Below, one piece after another: positions 54,641-62,901 of a stretch of DNA of 64,000 bases. This DNA is from Sphingomonas oligophenolica (GTDB taxonomy: Bacteria > Pseudomonadota > Alphaproteobacteria > Sphingomonadales > Sphingomonadaceae), in contig NZ_RCZK01000005.1 of NCBI RefSeq assembly GCF_006438955.1, positions 62,001 through 126,000 of the forward strand, read 5' to 3'. Position 1 is the first letter of the stretch, and every line of letters begins with the position of its first letter. A model generated the notes under the pieces. That model did no database searches. It was not told where the DNA came from and saw only the letters and a program-made list of their open reading frames with translations. The translations under genes were made by a program, and so were the position numbers.

Positions 54641-55530
54641 AGGTCGCCGCGAACGGGATCGAGATCGAGGTCGAAAGCTTCGGCGCGGACGATGCGCCCG
54701 CGATGCTGCTGATCATGGGGCTCGGCGCGCAGCTGACGCGGTGGTCGATCCCGTTCGTCGAGGCGCTGGTCGCACGCGGCTATCGTGTGATCCGTTACGA
54801 CAATCGCGATGTCGGGCTGTCGACCAAGTTCGACGCGGCGGGTGCGCCCAAGCTGGCGCGAATCATGGGGCTCGCGATGATCGGGGTGAAGGCGCGGGTG
54901 CCCTATACGCTCGACGATATGGCGGCGGATGCAATCGGGGTGCTCGATGCGCTGGGGATCGATCGCGCGCATATCGTCGGCGCATCGATGGGCGGGATGA
55001 TCGCGCAACTCGTCGCGGCGCACTATCCCGAACGGACGCTGTCGCTGACCTCGATCATGTCGACCACGGGGAACCGATCGCTGCCGCGCGCAACCAAGGA
55101 GGCGACCGCGGTGCTGATGGATCGGCCCAAGACACGCGACCGCGAGACCATCATCGCGCATGCGGTGCGCGCGGCGGCGGTGATCGGCAGCCCTGGCTAT
55201 CGAGTCGAGGCCGGGGAATTGCGCGCGAAAGTGGTCCGGGATTTCGAGCGGATGCACTATCCTGCGGGGTTCGCACGGCAGATCGCGGCGATTACGGTCG
55301 GGGGCGACCGCCGCAAGCGCCTCGCCGCAATCACCGCGCCGACGCTGGTGATCCACGGGACCGACGATCCGCTGGTGCCGATCGCGGGCGGACGCGATAC
55401 CGCGGCCAGCATTCCGGGTGCGGTGCTCCACGAAATGCCCGGGATGGGCCACGACCTGCCCGAACCGCTGATCCCGACGGTGTGCGACCTGATCGACGGG
55501 ATCGCGCGGCAGGCTGAGGCGATTCGTTAG
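54637..55530 (+). CDS. Alpha/beta hydrolase fold protein
   Basis: 297 residues; the ATG overlaps the tpiA stop (ATGA). The nucleophile Ser is in HIVGASMGGMIAQLVA (G-x-S-x-G, about 113), the Asp in VIHGTDDPLVPIAGG (about 243), and the His in MPGMGHDLPEPL (about 270). The oxyanion region LIMGLGAQLTRW is close to residue 25. Its substrate is unknown; similar proteins hydrolyse esters or amides. Its coupling with tpiA is common in this group. Confidence 0.88.
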   Translation: MKVAANGIEIEVESFGADDAPAMLLIMGLGAQLTRWSIPFVEALVARGYRVIRYDNRDVGLSTKFDAAGAPKLARIMGLAMIGVKARVPYTLDDMAADAIGVLDALGIDRAHIVGASMGGMIAQLVAAHYPERTLSLTSIMSTTGNRSLPRATKEATAVLMDRPKTRDRETIIAHAVRAAAVIGSPGYRVEAGELRAKVVRDFERMHYPAGFARQIAAITVGGDRRKRLAAITAPTLVIHGTDDPLVPIAGGRDTAASIPGAVLHEMPGMGHDLPEPLIPTVCDLIDGIARQAEAIR

Positions 55531-55547
55531 GCGATCTCGTTACATGG

Positions 55548-55616
55548 CCCGTTCGTGCTGAGCTTGTCGAAGCACGGTGAGACTGACCGCCCTTCGACAG
55601 GCTCAGGGCGAACGGG
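55548..55616. repeat. Inverted-repeat element between convergent genes
   Basis: The left arm GTTCGTGCTGAGCTTGTCGA and right arm CCCTTCGACAGGCTCAGGGC are imperfect inverted copies closed by CCCG/CGGG. It belongs to the same family as 26344-26412 and 59377-59452 and lies between two stop codons, so it may also act as a terminator. Confidence 0.85.
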
Positions 55617-55626
55617 ATCGGTGCGT

Positions 55627-57015
55627 TCAGCGGGCGGGGTAGCGGGCTTTGAGCATCTGATACACCGCGCGCAGGCCGAGCGCTTCGCCACCCTTGGGGC
55701 GACCGGGCTTGGCGGACGGACGCCACGCGAAGGTGTCGATGTGGACCCAAGGCGTGTCCTTGGGGACGAAGCGGCGGAGGAACAGCGCGGCGGTGACCGC
55801 GCCTGCGAACCCGCCGTCGGGGGCGTTGACGAGATCGGCGATGTCGGATGTGAGCATCTCGTCATAGCCGTCCCACAGCGGCAGTCGCCACATCGGGTCA
55901 CCGACTTCACTTGCTGCGGCGAGGAGATCGGCGGCGAGCGCGTCGTCGTCGGTGAACAGCGGGGGCAGATCGGGGCCGAGCGCGACCCGCGCCGCGCCGG
56001 TGAGGGTCGCGAAATCGATGATGAGCGCAGGTTTGTCCTCGCCCGCCTTGGCGAGCGCGTCGCCGAGGATCAGCCGACCCTCGGCATCGGTGTTGGTGTT
56101 CTCGACGGTGAGGCCGAGGCGGGTCTGGAGCACGTCGCCGGGGCGGAAGGCGTTGCCCGCGATCGCGTTCTCGACCGCGGGGATCAGCAGGTGGAGCCGG
56201 ACCGGGAGCCGCGCGGCCATCACGAGCCCGGCGAGCGCGAGCGCGTGCGCCGCCCCGCCCATGTCCTTCTTCATCAGCCGCATTCCCGCGCCCGGCTTGA
56301 TGTTGAGTCCGCCTGAATCGAAGACGACGCCCTTGCCGACGATTGCGACGCGGGGATGCGCGGGATCGCCCCATTCGAGTTCGATCAGGCGGGGCGCGCG
56401 GTCGCGGGTGGCGGCCTGGCCGACCGCGTGGATCATCGGATAGCCGGTCGCGAGCGCGTCGCCGCGGGTGACGGTGAGCGTCGCGCCGTGGCGCTTGGCG
56501 AGCAGTTCCGCCTCCGCCTCGAGCTCGGCGGGGCCGAGATCTGACGCACCGGTGTTGACGAGATCGCGGACCAGCGCGGTCGCGGCGGCGAGCCGGACGG
56601 TGTCGTCGATCCGCGCGGCGTCGTCGGTCAGGAGGACGCGGGGGCCGACCGGATCGCCCTTGGTGTAGCGATCGAAGCTATGTTGCGCGAGCAGCCAGCC
56701 GAGCCCGGCGCGACCGACCTCGCCGGTGGCGAGCCGGTACGTGCCCTCGGGCAGCGACGCGCCGAGCGAGGCAATCCGCCACGGCGAGGCGACAGGGTCG
56801 TTGCAAACCAGCAACATCGCCCAGTCGTCGGCGGTGTCGCCGGGCAGGATCGCGCGGTCGCCGGGCTTGCCGCGGAGGCGGTGCGCGGCGACCGCGGTGC
56901 GGACGCGGGGCGGCTGGGCGGCGAGCCACGCGTCAAAGCCGTCGGGACGGACGACATGGATCGCGCGCGCGGGCTGGCCGCGATCGGGCAGGAGGCGGTC
57001 GGTGAAGTCGATCAT
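55627..57015 (-). CDS. Leucyl aminopeptidase family (M17) peptidase
   Basis: 462 residues; the ATG at 57015 overlaps the stop of the serine hydrolase (ATGA). The M17 metal-binding motifs are visible: VGKGVVFDSGGLNIKP (about 215; Lys and Asp ligands), GAGMRLMKKDMGGAA (about 231) and the signature NTNTDAEGRLILGDAL (about 293). It acts in the cytoplasm on N-terminal residues and may also bind DNA like PepA, but that is not shown. It forms an apparent unit with the upstream serine hydrolase gene. Confidence 0.92.
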   Translation of the reverse strand: MIDFTDRLLPDRGQPARAIHVVRPDGFDAWLAAQPPRVRTAVAAHRLRGKPGDRAILPGDTADDWAMLLVCNDPVASPWRIASLGASLPEGTYRLATGEVGRAGLGWLLAQHSFDRYTKGDPVGPRVLLTDDAARIDDTVRLAAATALVRDLVNTGASDLGPAELEAEAELLAKRHGATLTVTRGDALATGYPMIHAVGQAATRDRAPRLIELEWGDPAHPRVAIVGKGVVFDSGGLNIKPGAGMRLMKKDMGGAAHALALAGLVMAARLPVRLHLLIPAVENAIAGNAFRPGDVLQTRLGLTVENTNTDAEGRLILGDALAKAGEDKPALIIDFATLTGAARVALGPDLPPLFTDDDALAADLLAAASEVGDPMWRLPLWDGYDEMLTSDIADLVNAPDGGFAGAVTAALFLRRFVPKDTPWVHIDTFAWRPSAKPGRPKGGEALGLRAVYQMLKARYPAR

Positions 57016-58406
57016 TGTGCGGGGGCCACCAGATATTGTTCGAACGCGCCGTCTGCGCCGGGCAGGGCATAGGTGCTGATCGCGAGCGTTTGCGACGGGT
57101 AGGTCGCGCGATAGGTGCGGTTGACGAAGCCGCCGCGCAGCCGGGTCTTGCCGACCTGTTCGAAGCTGGTCGGCACCCCGAGTTTGGCGAGGCTGGCGCG
57201 ATAATCGGTGAGCGCGGTGGGGGTGAAGTAGAATCTGGCATCCTCGGTCAACTGGGTGCGATCGAGCGTGCCGCGACGGAGTTGGGCGAAGACGGTTCGC
57301 GCCCTGGCGAGCGCGGCGGTGTCCGCGGTGTCGGTGGGCGCGGCGGGGAGGACGATCGCGGTGATGCCCTTGGTGATGCGCTGGAAGGCATCGCTGAACC
57401 AGCTGTTGGTGAGCACGACGATCGCGACATGATCGTCGGGGAAGACGACATTTTCGCTGAGGAAGCCGACCGCCTCGCCGCTGTGTTCGATATAGCGGTG
57501 GCCACCCGACGCGCCGGTCGAGACGCCGAGGCCGTAGCCGTTGGTCGATCCGTCGGCGAGCTTGACCGGGGTTTCCTGAAGCCGCCAGTCGGCGGCAGGA
57601 AGGACGCTGCGGGTGAGGCGCGCGACGTCCCATTTGGCGAGATCGGCAGCGCTCATCGACAATTCGCCTGCGGCGAACAGCCAGCCGTGCGCCGCGGGGG
57701 TTTCGACGCGGACCGGGCCGAGCGCGAACCGTTTGTACCCCGAGGGATAGTTGGGGCCGATCGCAAGATCCTGGTCGATCGCCTTGATGTCGAGCGGCGT
57801 GAAGATGCGTTGCTGGAGGAAGGCGAGGAGCGGCATCCCGGCCACCTTCTCGACGATCAGCCCGGCGACGACATAGCCGGTGTTGGAATATTGCCACTGG
57901 GTGCCGGGGGCGAAATCGAGCGGCTTCTTGGCCCAGCGATCGACGATCTGCTGCGGGGTGACCGGGGTCGCCATCGCCTTGAAGCTGTAATCCTGCGGCC
58001 AGTAATCCTGCAGCCCCGAGGTGTGGCTGAGCAGCTGGCGGATCGTGATTTTGTCGCCGTCGGTGATCCCGGGGACGTATTGCGAGACGGTGTCGTCGAG
58101 GCTCAATTTGCGCTCGTCCTGGAGCAGCAGGATCGCGGCGGCGGTGAATTGCTTGGAGATCGAGGCGATCTGGTACGGGGCCTTGGCGTCCGCGACCGCG
58201 CGGGTTTCGGATTGCTTGCCATAGGCCTTGGCGAGGACGATCCGGTCGCCGCGGACCACCGCGATCGACGCGGAGGGGACGCCGGTGTCGGCGAGCGACT
58301 TGGCGACGATCGCGTCGATCCGCGCGGTTTCGGCAGGGGTCAGCGCCTGGGCGAGGAGGGGGGTGGGCAGGACGAGCAGCGCGGCGGCGACGAAGCGGAT
58401 CAACAT
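57012..58406 (-). CDS. Exported serine hydrolase (class C beta-lactamase/PBP4-like family)
   Basis: 464 residues. A signal peptide of about 19 residues ends LLA before Gln20. S-x-x-K is SISK (about 82), Y-x-N is YSNTGYV (about 168), and the third motif H-x-G is in IEHSGEAVGF (about 309). A C-terminal domain of about 100 residues (after NSWFSDAF) carries beta-rich sequence. Proteins of this family are often DD-peptidases or esterases rather than true beta-lactamases. It overlaps the aminopeptidase gene downstream. Confidence 0.9.
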   Translation of the reverse strand: MLIRFVAAALLVLPTPLLAQALTPAETARIDAIVAKSLADTGVPSASIAVVRGDRIVLAKAYGKQSETRAVADAKAPYQIASISKQFTAAAILLLQDERKLSLDDTVSQYVPGITDGDKITIRQLLSHTSGLQDYWPQDYSFKAMATPVTPQQIVDRWAKKPLDFAPGTQWQYSNTGYVVAGLIVEKVAGMPLLAFLQQRIFTPLDIKAIDQDLAIGPNYPSGYKRFALGPVRVETPAAHGWLFAAGELSMSAADLAKWDVARLTRSVLPAADWRLQETPVKLADGSTNGYGLGVSTGASGGHRYIEHSGEAVGFLSENVVFPDDHVAIVVLTNSWFSDAFQRITKGITAIVLPAAPTDTADTAALARARTVFAQLRRGTLDRTQLTEDARFYFTPTALTDYRASLAKLGVPTSFEQVGKTRLRGGFVNRTYRATYPSQTLAISTYALPGADGAFEQYLVAPAQ

Positions 58407-58449
58407 GGCGGCACCGTCCCAGAATCCGCGCGCGCGCGCAACCGCGGGG

Positions 58450-59361
58450 TCAGCGAAAGCGGAGGAGGGGAAGCTTGCCGGGGCGTTGGCCGGCGCACAT
58501 CGCGAGACTGTGGTCGATCATCCACGTCAGCCGGTCGCGGCCGCTGGCGAGGTCGGCAGGGTCGTCGCCCAGATTGCGCGTTTCGAAGTTGAGATAGGCG
58601 AGATGATGGGTCACCGCATAGTTGGAGAGCGAGCCGTCGCTGCCGACGACGCGTTCGAAGACGATGTTGTAATCCGCCGCTTTCATCTGGGGGGCGCAGA
58701 AGGCGTCGTCGGGCTGCTGAGTGGCGAGGTAGGTCGCGAAGGCGACGCTGTCATCGTCGTCGAACGGGTAGGCGCGCGACACCGAGGCGCGAGGGCGGAG
58801 CACCGTATCGCAGTAGCGGATCGAGATGATCCCGGTGCCCGAGGTGTCGCCCTCCTTCGGGCACAGGCTGTCGGTGGAGTCGTAGCCGGGGGCGTTGGTG
58901 TGGAGCGCGATGATCGGCCAGCCGCCGTGGTTGATGCTGGCGAGCACCTGGCTGGGATAGCGCGGCAGGCCGTCGTGGAAATTGCGGTTGGGGTCGATCG
59001 CCGGGCCGAACGCGACCGCGGCGTTACGCCGCCGCGCGTCGCTGTCGACCACGATCATCGTGCCGCCGTAACGGCGCAAAGCGACCAGCCCAGCCTCGAA
59101 TCCGGCGTTCTCGTTGTCATGGGGGACGAACCAGAGCGGGCCGTTGCGGTGCCCGGGCTTGGTGATGCGGAACAGGTGCCAGCGCGCGCGCTCCTCGTCG
59201 AACGCGATGTCGTCGACGCTAAGGCCGGTCCAGTCGGCGGGATCGCGGTGGCGGGCGAAATCGTCGTCGTCGACGGTGAGCGGATCGACGCGGGTGACGA
59301 CGATCGGGCCGGGGTTGTAGGCGCTCAACAGGAGCGGCGCGGCGAGCACGGCGAGGGCCAT
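58450..59361 (-). CDS. Exported hypothetical protein with a PHDNE motif
   Basis: 303 residues from ATG at 59361; the first 15 residues (MALAVLAAPLLLSA) look like a signal or short anchor. The stretch FVPHDNENAGFEAGLVALRR is notable, together with VDSDARRRNAAV, DPNRNFHDGL and IIALHTNAPGYD. Clustered His, Asp and Glu of this type suggest a metal-dependent hydrolase, perhaps of a peptidase or amidase kind, but the family was not recognised. The gene lies between rimO and the serine hydrolase, with a repeat element in front. Confidence 0.7.
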   Translation of the reverse strand: MALAVLAAPLLLSAYNPGPIVVTRVDPLTVDDDDFARHRDPADWTGLSVDDIAFDEERARWHLFRITKPGHRNGPLWFVPHDNENAGFEAGLVALRRYGGTMIVVDSDARRRNAAVAFGPAIDPNRNFHDGLPRYPSQVLASINHGGWPIIALHTNAPGYDSTDSLCPKEGDTSGTGIISIRYCDTVLRPRASVSRAYPFDDDDSVAFATYLATQQPDDAFCAPQMKAADYNIVFERVVGSDGSLSNYAVTHHLAYLNFETRNLGDDPADLASGRDRLTWMIDHSLAMCAGQRPGKLPLLRFR

Positions 59362-59376
59362 AAAACACCCGAACCG

Positions 59377-59452
59377 CCGTTCGTGCTGAGCCTGTCGAAG
59401 CACCGGATGTTCCTTGTCAGCCACGCCCTTCGACCAGCTCAGGGCGAACGGG
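59377..59452. repeat. Inverted-repeat element downstream of rimO
   Basis: The left arm GTTCGTGCTGAGCCTGTCGA and right arm CCCTTCGACCAGCTCAGGGC belong to the same family as the copies at 26344 and 55548, with a longer spacer (about 25 bases). Confidence 0.85.
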
Positions 59453-60784
59453 TTAGGGGGGGGGCACACCGAACAGATCATGCTCGTCGGCATCCTCGAT
59501 CTGGACCGGCACGATGTCGCCGAGTTTGAGGCCGGGGGCGTCGCGTAGGAAGACTTCGCCGTCGATCTCGGGGGCGTCGGCGTAGCTACGCCCGGTCGCG
59601 CCACCGTCATCGTCGACCGCGTCGATGATGACATCGAGCGTCCGCCCGATCTTCGCGGCGAGCTTGGCGGTGCTGATCGCGGCGGTCTTTTCCATGATCC
59701 GGGCGTAGCGCTCCTCCTTTACCTCCTCGGGGACGTGATCGGGGAGCGCGTTGGCGGCGGCACCTTCGACGGGTTCGAAACGGAACGCGCCGACCCGGTC
59801 GAGTTGTGCCTCGTCGAGCCAGTCGAGCAGATAGTCGAAATCCGCTTCGGTCTCGCCGGGGAAGCCGACGACGAAGGTCGAGCGGATCGCGATGTCGGGG
59901 CAGATGTCGCGCCACGCGTGGATGCGTTGCAGGACCTTGGCGTCGTTGGCGGGGCGCTTCATGCGTTTCAGGACCGAAGGCGCGGCGTGCTGGAACGGGA
60001 TGTCGAGATAGGGGAGGATCAGCCCGTCGGCCATCAGCGGGATGACCTGATCGACATGCGGATAGGGGTAGACATAGTGGAGGCGGACCCACGGCGCGAT
60101 CTTGCCCAGCTCGCGGGCGAGATCAGTCATATGGGGCACGACCTCGCGGCCATGCCACATCCGGGTCTCGCGGCGGATATCGACGCCATAGGCTGAAGTA
60201 TCCTGGCTGATGACCAGGATTTCCTTGGTCCCCGCGGCGACGAGCTTTTCGGCCTCGCGCAGGATGGCGTCGGGGCGGCGGCTGACGAGATCGCCGCGCA
60301 GGCTGGGGATGATGCAGAAGGCGCAGCGGTGGTTGCAGCCCTCCGAAATCTTGAGATAGCTGTAGTGGCGCGGGGTGAGTTTCAGTCCGGCGTCGGGGAC
60401 GAGGTCGAGATAGGGTGACAGGTTCGCGGGCGCGGCCTCGTGGACCGCGGTGACGACCTGTTCATATTCATGCGCGCCGGTGATCGCGAGCACCTGCGGG
60501 AATCGCGCGCGGATGACGTCGGCTTCCTTGCCGAAACAGCCCGTCACGATGACGCGGCCATTCTCCGCGATCGCCTCGCCGATCGCCTCGAGCGATTCCT
60601 CCTTGGCGGAATCGAGGAAGCCGCAGGTGTTGACGAGTACGACGTCGGCGCCCGCATAATCGGCTGACATCTGATAGCCGTCGGCACGCAGCTGCGTGAG
60701 AATGCGTTCGCTGTCGACCAAGTTTTTGGGACAGCCGAGCGACACCATGCCGATTTTCGGCGGGGAGGGGAGAATGGTTGCCAT
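59453..60784 (-). CDS. rimO: Ribosomal protein S12 methylthiotransferase (radical SAM)
   Basis: 443 residues from the ATG at 60784 ([12 protein letters not shown]); an upstream ATG 15 codons earlier is possible. The UPF0004 domain ([16 protein letters not shown], about 12) has its three cluster Cys (GCPKN, NTCGF, TGCFG). The radical SAM motif C-x3-C-x2-C is [16 protein letters not shown] (about 146), and a C-terminal TRAM domain ends the protein. It adds a methylthio group to Asp of ribosomal protein S12. It is divergent from anmK. Confidence 0.97.
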   Translation of the reverse strand: MATILPSPPKIGMVSLGCPKNLVDSERILTQLRADGYQMSADYAGADVVLVNTCGFLDSAKEESLEAIGEAIAENGRVIVTGCFGKEADVIRARFPQVLAITGAHEYEQVVTAVHEAAPANLSPYLDLVPDAGLKLTPRHYSYLKISEGCNHRCAFCIIPSLRGDLVSRRPDAILREAEKLVAAGTKEILVISQDTSAYGVDIRRETRMWHGREVVPHMTDLARELGKIAPWVRLHYVYPYPHVDQVIPLMADGLILPYLDIPFQHAAPSVLKRMKRPANDAKVLQRIHAWRDICPDIAIRSTFVVGFPGETEADFDYLLDWLDEAQLDRVGAFRFEPVEGAAANALPDHVPEEVKEERYARIMEKTAAISTAKLAAKIGRTLDVIIDAVDDDGGATGRSYADAPEIDGEVFLRDAPGLKLGDIVPVQIEDADEHDLFGVPPP

Positions 60785-60844
60785 GGGGAAGCCGCGCACA
60801 TAGGCGGATCGGCGGTATTTTACCAGCATGTGTAATGGAGGGGA

Positions 60845-61933
60845 ATGATGCTCGCGATCGGCCTGATGTCCGGAACCTCGCTCGACGGGATCGATGCCGC
60901 GCTGATCGAGACCGACGGCGAGAGCCTGACGCGAGCGATCGCGTTTCGCGGCGAGGCCTATTCAGATGTGGCACGCGGCGAACTGGCGGCGGCGACCGCG
61001 CTGGCGCTGACGTTCGACAAGCCGCGCGCGAGCCCGACGATCGTCGCGGCGGGCGAACTGATCGTGCGGACGCATGTGTTCGCGGTCCACAAGCTGCTCG
61101 CCGAGGCCGGAGTGTCGGCTGGCGATGTCGACGTCATCGGCTTCCACGGCCAGACGATCGCGCATCGCCCCGATCGCGGCTGGACATGGCAGATCGGTGA
61201 CGGCGCGGCGCTGGCCAGCGCGACCGGGATCACGACGGTGGCGGACATGCGTTCCGCCGACGTCGCGGCGGGCGGGCAGGGCGCACCGCTGCTGCCGATC
61301 TATCATGCCGCGCTGGTCGCGGGGCTCGACAAGCCGGTTGCGGTGCTCAACCTCGGCGGGGTCGCCAACGTCACCTATATCGGCGTCGACGGCGCGCTGG
61401 TCGCGTTCGACACCGGGCCGGCCAACGGGCTGATCGATAGCTGGGTCGAGGCGGAGACGGGCGCGCGGTTCGATGCGGGGGGCGCGCTCGCGGCGCAGGG
61501 GCGGGTCGACGAGACGGTGCTGACCGCGATGCTCGACCATCCGTATTTCGCAAGCCCGCCGCCCAAGTCGCTCGACCGGAGCGATTTCACGATCCAGCCC
61601 GCGCGGGGGCTGTCGGCGGCGGATGGGGCGGCAACGCTGACCGCGTTCACCGCGGCGAGCGTGGCGGAGGGGATCGAGCGATTGCCGATGCGCCCCACGC
61701 GGCTGCTGGTGGTTGGCGGGGGGCGACACAACCCGACGATGCTGGCGATGATCGCGGCGCGGACCAAGCTGACGCCGGAGCCTGCCGACGCGCTGGGCTG
61801 GAACGCCGATTCGGTTGAGGCGGAGGGCTGGGCGTACATGGCGGTGCGCGCGCTCAAAGGGCTGCCGATCAGCTTTCCCAGAACGACCGGGTCACCCGAA
61901 CCGATGACCGGCGGCGTCATCCACCGCATCTGA
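60845..61933 (+). CDS. anmK: Anhydro-N-acetylmuramic acid kinase
   Basis: 362 residues starting at the first of two adjacent ATGs. The family opening [18 protein letters not shown] (about 5-22) and the later [11 protein letters not shown] (about 99), [13 protein letters not shown] and [14 protein letters not shown] (about 188) are intact. It phosphorylates anhydroMurNAc in cell-wall recycling. It sits next to rimO without overlap and is followed by a terminator-like hairpin. Confidence 0.97.
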   Translation: MMLAIGLMSGTSLDGIDAALIETDGESLTRAIAFRGEAYSDVARGELAAATALALTFDKPRASPTIVAAGELIVRTHVFAVHKLLAEAGVSAGDVDVIGFHGQTIAHRPDRGWTWQIGDGAALASATGITTVADMRSADVAAGGQGAPLLPIYHAALVAGLDKPVAVLNLGGVANVTYIGVDGALVAFDTGPANGLIDSWVEAETGARFDAGGALAAQGRVDETVLTAMLDHPYFASPPPKSLDRSDFTIQPARGLSAADGAATLTAFTAASVAEGIERLPMRPTRLLVVGGGRHNPTMLAMIAARTKLTPEPADALGWNADSVEAEGWAYMAVRALKGLPISFPRTTGSPEPMTGGVIHRI

Positions 61934-61950
61934 GGCACATTAGCGTGATG

Positions 61951-61975
61951 GCCCGGTATCTTGTTGAGACCGGGC
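61951..61975 (+). terminator. Hairpin after anmK
   Basis: A 7-bp stem GCCCGGT / ACCGGGC with an 11-base loop, followed by GCTTTGAC. It lies 17 bases after the stop; a short T-run makes it a moderate terminator candidate. Confidence 0.4.
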
Positions 61976-62065
61976 GCTTTGACACACATCAAGTGCACGC
62001 GCATGTTTTGCCCAGCATCGGCTGAAACGACTCGGACCGATCGATCGTTCTTGGGGTGGGACTGT

Positions 62066-62209
62066 ATGGAATCCGATCGACGCTATTACGAGCGACGCTT
62101 GAAAGCCGAAGCACTCGCGGCCGGTCGCGCCTTGACCGACGCGGCGCGCCAACGACGGTTGCAGCTGGTAGAGAGTTATCAGCAAAAGCTCGAGGCGGTG
62201 TGCGCCTGA
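62066..62209 (+). CDS. Small charged helical protein
   Basis: 47 residues from ATG 62066 (MESDRRYYERRLKAEALAAG), Arg/Glu/Ala-rich and probably one long helix; no signal or TM. A longer frame starts at 61961 but its first part is not protein-like. GGGGTGGG lies before the ATG. Small Arg-rich proteins with this sequence style are common in sphingomonads; no function is known. Confidence 0.6.
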   Translation: MESDRRYYERRLKAEALAAGRALTDAARQRRLQLVESYQQKLEAVCA

Positions 62210-62216
62210 ACCGCGC

Positions 62217-62474
62217 CTAGCGGTGGACGCCAGGCCCGCGGCGTAGGACGACCGGGACAGGGCATCCATCGAGCGTACGCAATACCGCCAGATATTGGTG
62301 CGCCGGAGGTTCTTCTCCGAGCTTATGAATACCGATTTGCGGCTTTTTGCCGTCTATCACCGTGGCATTCGGCGTTGCACATGACTTGGTGATCGGTGCT
62401 TTGTTGGCCTGAGCAACAGCCACGCTCGCAATTGGCATTAGTCCGGCGGACAGGATGACGATCAGGCGGGTCAT
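62217..62474 (-). CDS. Small exported hypothetical protein
   Basis: 85 residues; GGAG lies 9 bases before the ATG. A signal peptide of about 21 residues ends VAVA before Gln22. Two Cys (about 32 and 70) could form a disulfide. The rest contains GIHKLGEEPPAHQYLAVLRT and ends VLRRGPGVHR. No family is known. Confidence 0.66.
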   Translation of the reverse strand: MTRLIVILSAGLMPIASVAVAQANKAPITKSCATPNATVIDGKKPQIGIHKLGEEPPAHQYLAVLRTLDGCPVPVVLRRGPGVHR

Positions 62475-62524
62475 GATGGTTCTCCAACTAGGAGCGTAGC
62501 AAAACCCGCCCGAATCGGCAACGT

Positions 62525-62812
62525 TCAGGCCTTGGCGGCGGGCTTCTTCGCCACGGGTTTCTTCTTGGCGGGCTTTTTGGCGAACGGCGCCGCGATCGCG
62601 GCGGCACCGGCGGCCAACACCGCGACGCCGACCGCGGCTGCCGTCTTCGGGTTGTTCTTTACCGCCTTGGTTGCCTTGCCCGCCGCCTTTTCTGCGGCAT
62701 CGCCAACCGCCTTGGCCTGGGTCTTGGCGCGTTTCGTGAACGATTCGGGCTTGTCGGCCTTGTCGGTCGTGGTCTTGGCGTGGGGCATGGCGGACGTGGG
62801 GATGCTGGACAT
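62525..62812 (-). CDS. Small Lys/Ala-rich protein with a hydrophobic centre
   Basis: 95 residues with GGAG before the ATG. The N-terminal half is basic and helical (KRAKTQAKAVGDAAEKAAG), then a hydrophobic Ala/Val/Gly segment (about 57-80), then a Lys/Pro/Ala tail (FAKKPAKKKPVAKKP). Composition resembles the C-terminal tail of the trigger factor in this window and histone-H1-like proteins. It may bind membrane or nucleic acid, which is inference. Confidence 0.65.
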   Translation of the reverse strand: MSSIPTSAMPHAKTTTDKADKPESFTKRAKTQAKAVGDAAEKAAGKATKAVKNNPKTAAAVGVAVLAAGAAAIAAPFAKKPAKKKPVAKKPAAKA

Positions 62813-62901
62813 CGATATTCTCCGAGTGGGTAAAGGGTTGCACATCAACCGTATCGCAGCCGAAATAGTTCCCGCTCGCGGTCCCGCCGCGGTTCGCCCG
62901 A

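Noticed and set aside
57016..57897. An N-terminal extension of the aminopeptidase to a 756-residue protein
   Set aside because: The part upstream of 57015 is in another frame relative to the serine hydrolase gene and has Arg/Pro-rich shadow composition; homology starts at MIDFTDRLL.
57012..58406. A true class C beta-lactamase (resistance gene)
   Set aside because: The motifs fit the wider serine hydrolase family, and the extra C-terminal domain and genomic context with housekeeping genes do not suggest acquired resistance.
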